Positions 34,858 through 43,205 of a stretch of DNA of 46,500 bases are shown piece by piece; within the stretch, counting starts at the first letter, position 1; every line of letters starts with the position of its first letter. The DNA lies in NCBI RefSeq assembly GCF_019038435.1, contig NZ_JAGPOX010000027.1, positions 1 to 46,500 of the forward strand. Reading direction: 5' to 3'. This DNA comes from Nocardia alni (GTDB taxonomy: Bacteria > Actinomycetota > Actinomycetes > Mycobacteriales > Mycobacteriaceae). The notes under the pieces were generated by a model, which worked only from the letters and a program-made list of their open reading frames with translations, was not told the DNA's origin and made no database searches. The position numbers and the translations under genes were made by a program.

Positions 34858-35586
34858 TCAGCCCGCCAGCTTCACATCCTGCTCGGCGGTCAGTACCCCG
34901 TCCACCATGCGGTATACCGAGTCCATCCTGTGGAGGTGGGCGCGGTCGTGGGTGACCAGCAGGGTTGCGGCGTGGTGTTCGTCGGCCATGCGCAGGATCA
35001 GGTCGATGACGGCGCTGCCGCGTTCGGTGTCCAGGGCGCTGGTCGGCTCGTCGATGACGAGTAGGGACGGATCGTTCATCAGGGCGCGGGCGATGTCGAC
35101 GCGCTGACGCTGGCCGCCGGACAGCTGGGCCGGGCGTTTGTGCTCGTGCCCGCTCAGGCCGACCAGATCGAGCAGATCCATTGCCCGCGTGTGGGTTTCG
35201 CGGCGAACCCGGCCTGGGACGAACAGACGCTGGCCCAGGCGGGCCATCACCTCCAGCTGTTCGACGGCGGTAAGCGCCGCGATCAGGTTGGGCTGCTGAA
35301 AGACGATGCCGATCTCCTCGCGCCGCAACGCCGCGGCTTCCCGGCGGCTCATGGTGGCCAAATCCGTACTACCGCTGTCAGTTTCGAGCAGAACCCGGCC
35401 GGAATCCGGGTGTTGCAGGGTCGAGATCACCGCCAGCAGGCTGGACTTGCCCGAACCAGACGGTCCGGTGATGGCGGCGATCCGGCCGCCGTCCACCCGC
35501 AGGCCGACGCGGTCCAGCGCGGTGATCCGGCCGCCGCCGTCGGGATAGGTGAGCGTGACATCGGTGACGGTGAGTGTGGTGGTCAT
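34858..35586 (-). CDS. ABC transporter ATP-binding protein (MacB/LolD type)
   Basis: A 242-aa ATPase. Walker A is GPSGSGKSS, the Q-loop IVFQQPN, the signature [15 protein letters not shown], Walker [13 protein letters not shown] and the switch His is in VTHD. The short, single-domain form with FtsX-like partner matches the MacB/LolD/YknY group that drives export or envelope functions. It lies 16 bp downstream of the permease gene on the same strand. The pair is divergent from a histidine kinase and probably regulated by it. Confidence 0.9.
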   Translation of the reverse strand: MTTTLTVTDVTLTYPDGGGRITALDRVGLRVDGGRIAAITGPSGSGKSSLLAVISTLQHPDSGRVLLETDSGSTDLATMSRREAAALRREEIGIVFQQPNLIAALTAVEQLEVMARLGQRLFVPGRVRRETHTRAMDLLDLVGLSGHEHKRPAQLSGGQRQRVDIARALMNDPSLLVIDEPTSALDTERGSAVIDLILRMADEHHAATLLVTHDRAHLHRMDSVYRMVDGVLTAEQDVKLAG

Positions 35587-35602
35587 CGAGAACTCCTGTG
35601 CC

Positions 35603-36652
35603 TCAGCGGGCCTGGTTGAGTGCGGTGAGTGGATCGACGGTGATCAGGAAGCGCAGCGCGACGGCCGCGCCGAGCAGGCCCAGCCCGACCAGCGCCACCC
35701 CCGGCACGAGCGTCGTGGTGGCGCTGAGCACGAACGGCATGCTCGTGCCGATCGCCGCTCCGGCCAGCGCGGTAGCGCCGACACCGATACCCACGCCGAG
35801 CAGCAGCACGATCAGCGCTTGACCCAGTGCGTCGCGCACCAGCGATCCGGTGGTCGCGCCCAGCGCCGCCAGCGTGGCGACGTCGGGTGTGCGCTGAATC
35901 GTCCACACCGTGAAGAACGCGCCGATCACCAGCGCGGAGATGACGAACAGCATGACGCTCATCAGCGTCAGCGACCCGTTCTCCGCCTGATAGGAGGCGA
36001 TCGCGTGCAGCGATCCCGGGACGGTGGTCGTGGTGGTGTGCGCGGCCGCGTTCACCGCGCCCGCATCGTGCGCGCCCGAGACGACCAGGACGGTCGCGGC
36101 ACCGCCACGCGGCTCGGCCGCATGCCAGTCCGCCAGCGTCATCCACACCACCGGGGTGTGCGCGAACCAGTCGTCACCGCCGACCGCGGTCACGACGAAC
36201 GTGCCGGTTCCGACCGCGATGCGGTCGCCCACCGCGGCGGACAGGCTCTCGGCGGCCGGTGCACTGAGCTCCACGGCGCCCGGACGGATTGCCGTGTGCT
36301 TGCCGAAGGCCGCGCCGTCGTCACCGAACAGCGCTACCTGTGCGGGCGCGCCCCCGGATCGCGTGGCCTGGCTCTGCGCGATCCCGACCGGGTCCACACT
36401 GCCGCCCCCGCGCTGCCAGGTGAGCACCTGGTCCCGGCTCAGCGCCGAGGAGGCGAACGAGGGCGAGGACCCGGTGTCGTCGAACACGACCGTGTCGCCG
36501 GACATTGTCTGTAGTGCGGAGATGTTCTGGTGGGCCAGGCCGGCGGTGAGTCCGCTCAGGAAGCTCACCAGCAGGGCGATCATGACGACGACCAGCGTGA
36601 TGAGCCCGAAGCGGCCCTTGGCGGCACGCAGATCTCGGAATGCGACGAACAT
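35603..36652 (-). CDS. FtsX-family ABC transporter permease
   Basis: 349 aa from the ATG at 36652 (MFVAFRDLRAAKGRFG); a GTG at 36658 is an alternative. One N-terminal TM helix (LITLVVVMIALLVSFLSGL) is followed by a ~200-residue extracytoplasmic domain and three C-terminal TM helices, the classic MacB-type layout. The typical cytoplasmic-side stretch TVWTIQRTPDVATLAALGATTGSL is present. It probably acts as a homodimer with the downstream ATPase in exporting or resisting a compound such as a peptide; the substrate is unknown. Confidence 0.88.
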   Translation of the reverse strand: MFVAFRDLRAAKGRFGLITLVVVMIALLVSFLSGLTAGLAHQNISALQTMSGDTVVFDDTGSSPSFASSALSRDQVLTWQRGGGSVDPVGIAQSQATRSGGAPAQVALFGDDGAAFGKHTAIRPGAVELSAPAAESLSAAVGDRIAVGTGTFVVTAVGGDDWFAHTPVVWMTLADWHAAEPRGGAATVLVVSGAHDAGAVNAAAHTTTTTVPGSLHAIASYQAENGSLTLMSVMLFVISALVIGAFFTVWTIQRTPDVATLAALGATTGSLVRDALGQALIVLLLGVGIGVGATALAGAAIGTSMPFVLSATTTLVPGVALVGLGLLGAAVALRFLITVDPLTALNQAR

Positions 36653-36747
36653 GATCACAGCCTGGCCCGTTTCGGGCCGCGTTCCATCGTCGGTGCGGTC
36701 GGCCCTCGGACCAGCCATGGATGGTGTCCGAATACTCCGTTCGATGG

Positions 36748-36781
36748 ATGCCGGTCGAATAACCCGACATAAGCTGGGATT
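36748..36781 (+). promoter_or_regulatory. Inverted repeat and leaderless -10 between ABC and kinase genes
   Basis: ATGCCGG (36748-36754) and CCGACAT (36764-36770) form a 7-bp inverted repeat with one mismatch. TAAGCT (36770-36775) fits TANNNT; it ends 6 nt before the GTG at 36782 (7 nt counting the base before G as transcription start offset). The repeat is a candidate site for the response regulator. Confidence 0.4.
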
Positions 36782-37978
36782 GTGCACCGTTCTCCGCTGG
36801 TCCCCGTCTTCGCCGCGCTGCAGGCGGCCCTGCACGGGCTGATGGTCGCCTTGACGGCGTACGTGGTGGTGCGGGCCATGGTGCCCGGCGGACAGAACCG
36901 GGTGGCGGTGCCGGTGCTGGCCGCGCTGTTCCTGCTCACCTACTTCGTCGGCGGTGCGGTCCTGCGGAGTCGGCCGGTGGCCGCGCGGGTGTGGCTGGGC
37001 GGGCTGACCGTGCTGTGGCTCGGGCTGGTGGGTCTGGCTCCCGAGGCGGTGTACCTGGTATTCGGGCTGTTCTTCCTGTATCTGCATCTGCTGCCACGGT
37101 TCTGGGGTCTGCTCGCGGTCGTGGCCGCGACCGTGCTGTCGGTGGTCGGCTACGGCCTGCACGAGGGGTGGAGCGCGGGCGGGGTGATCGGGCCGCTGCT
37201 GGGCGCGGTGGTCGCGGTCGCGATCGGTTTCGGATACCGGGCGCTGTTCCGCGAGGCCGCCGAGCGCCAGCGGCTGATCGACGAATTGCTCGCCACCCGT
37301 GCGACACTCGCCGAACGCGAACGCACCGCGGGCAAGCTCGCCGAGCGCCAGCGCCTGGCGCAGGAGATCCACGACACGGTCGCGCAGGGGCTGTCCAGCA
37401 TCCAGATGCTGCTGCACGCCGCCGAGAGGGTCGCGCCCGATCATCCGGCGCTGCACCAGATTCGGCTGGCGCGCGAGACCGCCGCCGACAGTCTCGCCGA
37501 AACCCGCCAGCTCATCGCCGAACTCAGCCCGGCCGCGCTGGAGGGCCAATCGCTCGTGGGCGCGCTCGAGCGAATCGCCCAGCGCGCCAGCGCACCCGGC
37601 CTGGACGCCCAGGTGCTCATCGAGGGCGAACCGGAACGGCTGCCGATGCCGATCGAGGCCGCGCTGGTGCGGGTGGCGCAGGGCGCGGTCTCCAACGTGG
37701 TGCGCCACGCCCGCGCGCGGCGGATGCGGATCACCCTGACCTATGCCGACGACGGCGTGCACCTGGACGTGGTCGACGACGGAATCGGCATAGAGCCGGC
37801 TGTCTTCGCGCGCGGCACCTTCGGATTGAACGCCATGCGCAGCCGCGTCGAGCAGCAGGGCGGGAGTATGGACATGGAATCCGAACCCGGCCACACCGCG
37901 GTCACGGTCTCGTTCCCCACCGATCCGGCGCCTGTGGTGAATGCTCCAGCGGCACAGACGGTTCCGTCGGAGGTGTGA
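36782..37978 (+). CDS. Sensor histidine kinase (HisKA_3/NarL type)
   Basis: A 398-aa membrane kinase. About five or six N-terminal TM helices (residues 10-155) form the sensor without a large external domain, as in LiaS/DesK-type intramembrane sensors. A coiled linker leads to LAQEIHDTVAQGLSSI with His197 as phosphorylation site. The HATPase domain has NVVRHARA and DDGIGI; the usual N-box Glu preceding it is Gly here (VAQGAVSNVV). Its stop overlaps the regulator's start by one base (TGATG). Divergence from an ABC exporter suggests it senses envelope stress or the exporter substrate. Confidence 0.9.
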   Translation: MHRSPLVPVFAALQAALHGLMVALTAYVVVRAMVPGGQNRVAVPVLAALFLLTYFVGGAVLRSRPVAARVWLGGLTVLWLGLVGLAPEAVYLVFGLFFLYLHLLPRFWGLLAVVAATVLSVVGYGLHEGWSAGGVIGPLLGAVVAVAIGFGYRALFREAAERQRLIDELLATRATLAERERTAGKLAERQRLAQEIHDTVAQGLSSIQMLLHAAERVAPDHPALHQIRLARETAADSLAETRQLIAELSPAALEGQSLVGALERIAQRASAPGLDAQVLIEGEPERLPMPIEAALVRVAQGAVSNVVRHARARRMRITLTYADDGVHLDVVDDGIGIEPAVFARGTFGLNAMRSRVEQQGGSMDMESEPGHTAVTVSFPTDPAPVVNAPAAQTVPSEV

Positions 37979-38604
37979 TGAGCTCCACGATCCGGCTGCT
38001 GCTCGCCGACGACCACGCCATCGTGCGCGCCGGGCTGCGCGCTCTGCTGGATTCCGCCGCGGACGTCGCGGTGGTCGGCGAGGCGGCCACCGCCGAGGAG
38101 GTCGTATCGGTCTGCACCACAACGGAAGTGGACCTGGTGCTGATGGATCTGCGGTTCGGCCCGGGCCGGTCGGGTGTGGACGCCACGATCGCGCTGCGCG
38201 CCCTGGCGAACCCGCCGCATGTGCTCGTGGTGACCAATTACGACACCGATGCCGACATCCTGGGCGCGATCGAGGCCGGGGCCTGCGGCTATATCCTCAA
38301 GGACACCCCGCCCGCGGAGCTGCTGGCCGCGGTGCGCGCGGCGGCGGAGGGGGAGAGCGTGCTGTCGCCGTCGGTGGCCTCGCGCCTGATGACCAGGGTG
38401 CGCAAACCCGATACCACGTTGAGCCCCAGGGAGATCGAGGTACTGCGGCTGGTCGCCGACGGGCATTCGAACCGCGAGATCGGCAAGAGCCTGTTCCTGA
38501 GCGAGACGACCGTGAAATCCCATCTCGTGCACATCTACGCCAAGCTCGGCGTGAAGTCGCGCACCTCCGCGGTCGCCCGTGCCCGCGAGCGCGGCGCGAT
38601 CTGA
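37978..38604 (+). CDS. LuxR/NarL family response regulator
   Basis: 208 aa. The receiver domain has the acidic pair D11/D12, phospho-acceptor Asp57 (LVLMDLRFG) and the conserved Lys in YILKDTPP. The C-terminal LuxR HTH is LSPREIEVLRLVADGHSNREIGKSLFLSETTVKSHLVHIYAKLGVKSRTSAV. GGAGG lies ~6 nt before the ATG. It is cotranscribed with the kinase and most likely controls the divergent ABC operon. Confidence 0.93.
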   Translation: MSSTIRLLLADDHAIVRAGLRALLDSAADVAVVGEAATAEEVVSVCTTTEVDLVLMDLRFGPGRSGVDATIALRALANPPHVLVVTNYDTDADILGAIEAGACGYILKDTPPAELLAAVRAAAEGESVLSPSVASRLMTRVRKPDTTLSPREIEVLRLVADGHSNREIGKSLFLSETTVKSHLVHIYAKLGVKSRTSAVARARERGAI

Positions 38605-38611
38605 ACCGCCG

Positions 38612-38624
38612 TACGCTCGAGCGC
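38612..38624 (+). promoter_or_regulatory. Leaderless-type -10 element of PPOX gene
   Basis: TACGCT (38612-38617) fits TANNNT and is followed by exactly 7 nt before the ATG at 38625. No ribosome binding site is visible. It gives this gene its own promoter although it lies only 20 bp after the regulator. Confidence 0.4.
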
Positions 38625-39050
38625 ATGGCATCCATCACCGATCCGCAGGTACGGGAGTTTCTCTCGCACGGCACGCGCACGGGCAAAATCGCCTTCGTCG
38701 CATCCGACGGTCGTCCGGTGATCAATCCGGTCTGGTTCGTCCTCGAGGGTGACGAGTTGGTCTTCAACACCGGCAAGGACACGGCCAAGGGTCGCGCCAT
38801 CCTGCGTGATCCCCGGCTGGCGCTGTGTGTGGACCTGGACGAACCGCCGTTCGGCTACTTCCAGGTCCAGGGCATCGCCACCGTCTCGGAGGATCCCGAG
38901 GAGCTGGTGCGTACCGCGACCGATATCGCCGCCCGATATATGGGCGCCGACCGCGCCGAGGAGTTCGGCAAGCGCAACGGCGTGCCCGGCGAGCTGGTGG
39001 TGCGGTTGCGGCCGCTCAAGATCCTGGGTGGCGTGAATATGATCGGGTAG
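38625..39050 (+). CDS. PPOX-class (F420/FMN-dependent) oxidoreductase
   Basis: A 141-aa split-barrel protein of the pyridoxamine-phosphate-oxidase-like superfamily. The sequence FLSHGTRTGKIAFVASDGRPVINPVWFVLEGDELVFNTGKDTAKGRAILRDPRLALCVD matches the Rv1155-type F420-dependent (FDOR-B) subgroup. It probably acts as a cytoplasmic dimer and uses F420 or flavin; the substrate is unknown. It converges on a TetR gene with 6 bp between stops. Confidence 0.85.
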   Translation: MASITDPQVREFLSHGTRTGKIAFVASDGRPVINPVWFVLEGDELVFNTGKDTAKGRAILRDPRLALCVDLDEPPFGYFQVQGIATVSEDPEELVRTATDIAARYMGADRAEEFGKRNGVPGELVVRLRPLKILGGVNMIG

Positions 39051-39056
39051 CCGTGG

Positions 39057-39668
39057 TTACCGGGTGAGCAGGATCTTCAGGTTGCGCCGGACGGCCTTGG
39101 ACGAGTCGGCCTTCGAGAGGCGTCGTCGTTCCAGGTAGTAGTGGTAGGCGCTCCAGCCGGTGGCGGTGTCGACGAGATCCAGCAGTTGCTCGTCGACACG
39201 GCCCTCCCGGGTGAGTTCGGCGAGGAAGGCGCGGGCCAGCGATTCGCGGACCCTGTTCTCCGTCTGCCGCATTCGCGCGTCCACGCCCGGCACGGTATGC
39301 GCCTCGATGAGCCCGGCCAGGCGCGGGAAGCGCTGCAGGTCGTAGATCGCCTCGCTGCGGTGGATCACCGCGTCGATGCGCCGGTCCAGCGTCCACGCCG
39401 GGTCGATCTCCTCGATCAGCGCCTCGACGCGGGTGGCCTGCTCCTCCATGACCGCGAGCCGCAGGTCGTCGCGTCCGGGGAAGTGCACGAAGATACTGCG
39501 CTCGGACGCGCCCGACCGGGCGGAGATGTCCTTGGTGGTCGGCAGGAAGGTGCCCTCGGACAGGGCCGAGAGGGTCGCCTCGACGATGGCGCGCCGGGTC
39601 TGCTCGGGATTTCGCCGCCGCCGCGGGCGCGGGGCTGCGTTCTCGAGCAGTGTGTTCCGGTCGGCCAT
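39057..39668 (-). CDS. TetR family regulator
   Basis: 203 aa from the ATG at 39668, which has GGAG 8 nt upstream. The HTH is RRAIVEATLSALSEGTFLPTTKDISARSGASERSIFVHFPGRDDL; the SIFVHF recognition helix is slightly unusual for TetR. The C-terminal domain is generic. Its own promoter is clear at 39752-39780. No partner gene is adjacent apart from the convergent PPOX gene and the divergent secreted peptide. Confidence 0.85.
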   Translation of the reverse strand: MADRNTLLENAAPRPRRRRNPEQTRRAIVEATLSALSEGTFLPTTKDISARSGASERSIFVHFPGRDDLRLAVMEEQATRVEALIEEIDPAWTLDRRIDAVIHRSEAIYDLQRFPRLAGLIEAHTVPGVDARMRQTENRVRESLARAFLAELTREGRVDEQLLDLVDTATGWSAYHYYLERRRLSKADSSKAVRRNLKILLTR

Positions 39669-39751
39669 GAATAAAACTCCACCTCTTCGGGCCACCTGTC
39701 GGGCCAAACCGCTCCATCATATCCGCACTACAGAGGCGCTCAGGGGGTTCC

Positions 39752-39780
39752 GTTATATACATACGAACCGGTCGGATCAA
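39752..39780 (-). promoter_or_regulatory. Sigma-A-type promoter of tetR gene
   Basis: On the minus strand, -35 TTGATC (39775-39780), a 17-bp spacer and -10 TATAAC (39752-39757). It lies ~84 bp upstream of the start codon. The same TTGATC-N17 arrangement occurs at the SPW-tetR operon. Confidence 0.6.
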
Positions 39781-39898
39781 TCGGGCTTACAATGAACGGA
39801 CCTGATGGGCTCGCAGGTGCGATGGCCATGACAGGTACTGATCGACTCGCATCACTTCTGGATTCTCGGATTTGGGAAGAAGGGCAGGTTCGACCGGT

Positions 39899-40192
39899 AT
39901 GACAGGTAATCGCTCACATCGTCTCGCCCGGCGTTGCGCAACGGTCCTCGTGATCGCCGCGATTCCGGGTGCGCTGCTGGCGGGGCCGGCGACCTCACAG
40001 CCGCCGCCGTATCCGCCCGGACACGGCGGACCGTATCACCCGGGCCCGCCCGGACCTCCGCATCCGGGCCCGCCCGGACCGCCGGGACCGCACTACCCCG
40101 GCCCCCCTCCTGGCCCGCCCGGACCGCACTATCCGCCGCCACCGCCGCCCGGCAGCTGCTGCGTGCCGCCGCCACCGCCGCCGCGGTACTAG
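39899..40192 (+). CDS. Secreted proline/glycine-rich peptide
   Basis: 97 aa. A signal peptide (RRCATVLVIAAIPGALLAGPATSQ) is followed by a mature chain of about 65 residues made almost entirely of Pro, Gly, His and Tyr. There are repeats such as PGPPGPPHPGPPGPPGPHYPG and then polyproline. A CC pair (GSCCVPP) is near the end. The G-P-P triplets recall collagen-like sequence, but the run is short. It is probably an unfolded or polyproline-II surface peptide. A strong terminator follows. Low complexity makes family assignment impossible; the signal peptide and terminator support a real gene. Confidence 0.65.
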   Translation: MTGNRSHRLARRCATVLVIAAIPGALLAGPATSQPPPYPPGHGGPYHPGPPGPPHPGPPGPPGPHYPGPPPGPPGPHYPPPPPPGSCCVPPPPPPRY

Positions 40193-40210
40193 CGTTGGAA
40201 TGAACTCGAA

Positions 40211-40244
40211 GGCCCGACCGCACCTCGCGGTCGGGCCTTTGTTC
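40211..40244 (+). terminator. Intrinsic terminator after Pro/Gly-rich peptide gene
   Basis: GGCCCGACCGC (40211-40221), loop ACCTC, GCGGTCGGGCC (40227-40237), then TTTGTT. A perfect 11-bp stem with a U-rich tail. Confidence 0.9.
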
Positions 40245-40265
40245 TGCTCGGGCCGGAGTCGGCGT

Positions 40266-40302
40266 ATTGCAGTTCACATGCAAAATGCAGTGCGCCTGCA
40301 AT
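40266..40302. promoter_or_regulatory. Cluster of TTGCA/TGCAA half-sites
   Basis: TTGCA-N7-TGCAA (40267-40283) is a perfect inverted repeat. ATTGCAG (40266-40272) also pairs with CTGCAAT (40296-40302). It lies ~140 bp upstream of the DUF202 pair and is a candidate operator for an unidentified regulator. Confidence 0.4.
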
Positions 40303-40442
40303 GATGTGGCTGTGACACCCCTGGCAGGATGTGATTGCCGGGAGTTGGCAGTACTTCGATGATGTATTACTCGACACCAGGCGGTGACTGTGCACTCGAC
40401 CGATCGCGCTCGCTCGGCGGTAGCCGAGATGTGGGAGGTTCG

Positions 40443-40784
40443 ATGACCTCCGGACCCGGCGACCAGATCGACTACCGATTCACCCTCGCCAACGAGCGCA
40501 CCTTCCTGGCCTGGATCCGCACCTCGTTGGGCCTGCTGGCCGGCGGCGTCGCCGTGCACACCCTCGTGCAGCCGTTCAGGCACGCCGGAATCCGCCGGAC
40601 CCTGGCGGTGAGCTGCATCGTGCTGGCCGTGATCGTCGCCGCGGGCGCGTACCGGCACTGGCGCGACGTCGAGGCCGCCATGCGCCGCGGCGACCCGCTG
40701 ACCGGGACCGTCATGGTGCCGCTGCTGGCCGTCGGGATCACCATCGTCTCGGTGATCGCCGCGATCGCGGTGCTCATGCAGTGA
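40443..40784 (+). CDS. DUF202/YidH family membrane protein
   Basis: 113 aa. The N-terminal RFTLANERTFLAWIRTSLGLLAGGVA is the DUF202 signature (NERTFLAWIRTSL). Three TM helices follow. GGGAGG lies 4 nt before the ATG. The last four bases overlap the start of the next DUF202 gene, so the pair is coupled and may form a heteromer. The molecular role of the family is not established. Confidence 0.88.
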   Translation: MTSGPGDQIDYRFTLANERTFLAWIRTSLGLLAGGVAVHTLVQPFRHAGIRRTLAVSCIVLAVIVAAGAYRHWRDVEAAMRRGDPLTGTVMVPLLAVGITIVSVIAAIAVLMQ

Positions 40785-41092
40785 CCGCGGATACCGGCAT
40801 GGCCCGGGAGCGGACGGCGCTGTCGTGGCGTCGCACCGCGGTGTCGTCGATGGGCACGGCGGCACTGTTCATCAATCACGCCGTATCCAGCGGTTGGCGG
40901 CATACGGCGGTGGCCCCGCTGGTCGCCGCCGTCGTGCTGGCCGTGCTCGCGGCCGTGAGCTTCCATCGCGGGCGTGCGTTGCGTCGCGGCGAGGATCACC
41001 GTTCCGGGCTCCCCGTCACCGCGACGGCCGCGGTGATCGTCCTGGTCGGTGTGGTCAGTTTGTATATCGGCCTGACCGATCCCCTGCGGTAG
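40781..41092 (+). CDS. DUF202 family membrane protein (second, YidG-like)
   Basis: 103 aa with a GTG start inside the GTGA overlap. The signature is shortened: MARERTALSWRRTAVSSMGTAALF. Three TM helices follow. Together with the upstream gene it resembles the yidH-yidG pair of enterobacteria. It ends 193 bp before the alkylsulfatase gene. Confidence 0.85.
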   Translation: MTADTGMARERTALSWRRTAVSSMGTAALFINHAVSSGWRHTAVAPLVAAVVLAVLAAVSFHRGRALRRGEDHRSGLPVTATAAVIVLVGVVSLYIGLTDPLR

Positions 41093-41285
41093 GCACTCCA
41101 GGCACCCGCACCCCTCGCTATCCAGCGGCGAGACCCTTGGTGCGGACCTGCTCTTCCGCGAAGGCTTCTACTCGGCTACCTTGATCGATAGCTGAGTATT
41201 TGCCACATGGAATGCGTCGTCATGGCTGAACCGGCTCTCGAACAGCTGTGGCCGCCCTTTCTCCGCCCGAGGATCAGGAGCAGTC

Positions 41286-43196
41286 GTGACCGATACAGTC
41301 CAGTTGGCCGATCCCACCACCCATACTCAGGAGCGGTTGAAACAGGCGGCGCAGTCGTTGCCGATGTCCGATACCAGCGATTTCGAGGACGCCGACCGGG
41401 GGTTCGTCGCGGAGTTGAAACCGGGGGTGGTGCGGGATGCCGACGGAAAGGTCGTGTGGGACAACGACTCCTTCTCCTATATCCAAGGCACGTGCCCTAA
41501 CTCGGTGAGTCCGAGCCTGTGGCGGCAGGCGCAGTTGATGATCAAGCAGGGTCTGTACGAGGTGACCGCGGGGATCTATCAGATCCGCGGCCTGGATCTG
41601 TCGAATATGACCCTCGTCGAGGGCGATACCGGTGTCATCGTGATCGACCCGCTGATCTCGACCGAGACCGCGGCGGCGGGGCTGGCGCTGTATCGGGAGC
41701 AGCGCGGGGACAAGCCGGTCACCGGCGTCATCTACACCCACTCGCACGTCGACCATTTCGGCGGCGTCATGGGCGTCACGACCACCGAGGATGTGCGGGC
41801 CGGGCGGGTACCGGTGCTGGCGCCGGCCGGATTCGTCGAGCACGCGGTGGCGGAGAACGTGTACGCGGGCACGGCCATGGGCCGCCGCGCGGCCTACATG
41901 TACGGCGCGGCGCTGCCACGTGACCCGAAGGGCCAGATCAGTGCCGGTCTGGGCATGACAACCTCCACCGGCACCGTCACGATGATCCCGCCGACCAAGG
42001 ACATCACCACCACCGGCCAGCAGGAGGTGATCGACGGGGTCCGCATCGTGTTCCAGATGACACCGGGCACCGAGGCGCCCGCGGAGATGAACTTCTATTT
42101 CCCCAGCCGCCGGGCGCTGTGCATGGCCGAGAACGCCACCCACACCCTGCACAACATCCTCACGCTGCGCGGCGCGGTGGTCCGCGACGCACACGTGTGG
42201 TCGCAGTACCTGACCGAGGCGATCACCATGTTCGCCGCCGATACCGATGTCGCGTTCGCCTCGCATCACTGGCCCGCGTGGGGCACCGATCGGGTCACCG
42301 AATGGCTGTCGCTGCAACGGGACACCTACGGCTATCTGCACGATCAGACGCTGCGGCTGCTGAATCAGGGCCACACCGGCATCGAGATCGCCGAGATGCT
42401 GCGGATGCCGCCCGCCCTGGAGAAGACGTGGCATGCCAAGGGGTATTACGGCTCGGTCAGCCATGATGTGAAGGCGATCTACCAGCGCTATATGGGCTGG
42501 TTCGACGGCAATCCCGCCAACCTGTGGCAGCATCCGCCGGTCGAGGCGGCCAAGCGGTATATCGACGCGATGGGCGGCGCGGACCACGCGATGGCGAAGG
42601 CGCGTACGGCCTTCGACGACGGCGACTACCGCTGGGTGGTGGAGTTGCTCAAACATGTGATCTTCGCCGATTCGAACAACGACGCGGCCAAACAATTGCA
42701 GGCCGACGCGTTCGAACAGCTCGGTTACGGCGCCGAAAACGGCCCTTGGCGCAATTTCTACCTGATGGGCGCCTACGAGTTGCGCAACGGAAATGTCGGT
42801 ACCCCGACCGTGCCCTCGTCCCCGACGATGCTGGCGGCGCTGTCGGTCGACCAGGTCTTCGATGCCGCCGCCTTCCTGATCAACGGGCCCAAGGCCTGGG
42901 ATCTGCACCTGATCAACGACTGGATCGTCACCGACGAGAACACCACGTACCGCACCGAACTCAACAACGGCGTGCTCATCCACTACGCGGTCCCATCGAA
43001 GTTCAAGGGGCCCGCGCCGGACGCCACCTTCACCCTGAGCCGGCCCACCCTCATCGCGGTCATCGCCGGTGGGCAGGACCTGACCGCCGCTGTGCAGTCC
43101 GGTCAGGTGAAGGTTTCCGGCGACCCCACGAAGCTGGGACAGTTGATAGCCGTGCTGGACAAGCCCGACCCGGACTTCGCCATCGTCACTCCCTAG
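41286..43196 (+). CDS. Alkyl sulfatase (SdsA1/BDS1-type, metallo-beta-lactamase fold)
   Basis: A 636-aa hydrolase that releases sulfate from alkyl sulfate esters such as SDS. The binuclear zinc motif THSHVDHFGG (residues 151-160) is intact, with AENATHTLHNI further on. The dimerisation domain (about 350-490) has YLHDQTLRLLNQGHTGIEIAEM, and the C-terminal SCP2-like domain (about 515-636) completes the family architecture. No signal peptide is seen, unlike secreted SdsA1, so it is probably cytoplasmic. AGGAG lies ~5 nt before the GTG. The SulP transporter gene follows 9 bp downstream. Confidence 0.93.
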   Translation: MTDTVQLADPTTHTQERLKQAAQSLPMSDTSDFEDADRGFVAELKPGVVRDADGKVVWDNDSFSYIQGTCPNSVSPSLWRQAQLMIKQGLYEVTAGIYQIRGLDLSNMTLVEGDTGVIVIDPLISTETAAAGLALYREQRGDKPVTGVIYTHSHVDHFGGVMGVTTTEDVRAGRVPVLAPAGFVEHAVAENVYAGTAMGRRAAYMYGAALPRDPKGQISAGLGMTTSTGTVTMIPPTKDITTTGQQEVIDGVRIVFQMTPGTEAPAEMNFYFPSRRALCMAENATHTLHNILTLRGAVVRDAHVWSQYLTEAITMFAADTDVAFASHHWPAWGTDRVTEWLSLQRDTYGYLHDQTLRLLNQGHTGIEIAEMLRMPPALEKTWHAKGYYGSVSHDVKAIYQRYMGWFDGNPANLWQHPPVEAAKRYIDAMGGADHAMAKARTAFDDGDYRWVVELLKHVIFADSNNDAAKQLQADAFEQLGYGAENGPWRNFYLMGAYELRNGNVGTPTVPSSPTMLAALSVDQVFDAAAFLINGPKAWDLHLINDWIVTDENTTYRTELNNGVLIHYAVPSKFKGPAPDATFTLSRPTLIAVIAGGQDLTAAVQSGQVKVSGDPTKLGQLIAVLDKPDPDFAIVTP

Positions 43197-43205
43197 GGCA
43201 GCCGC

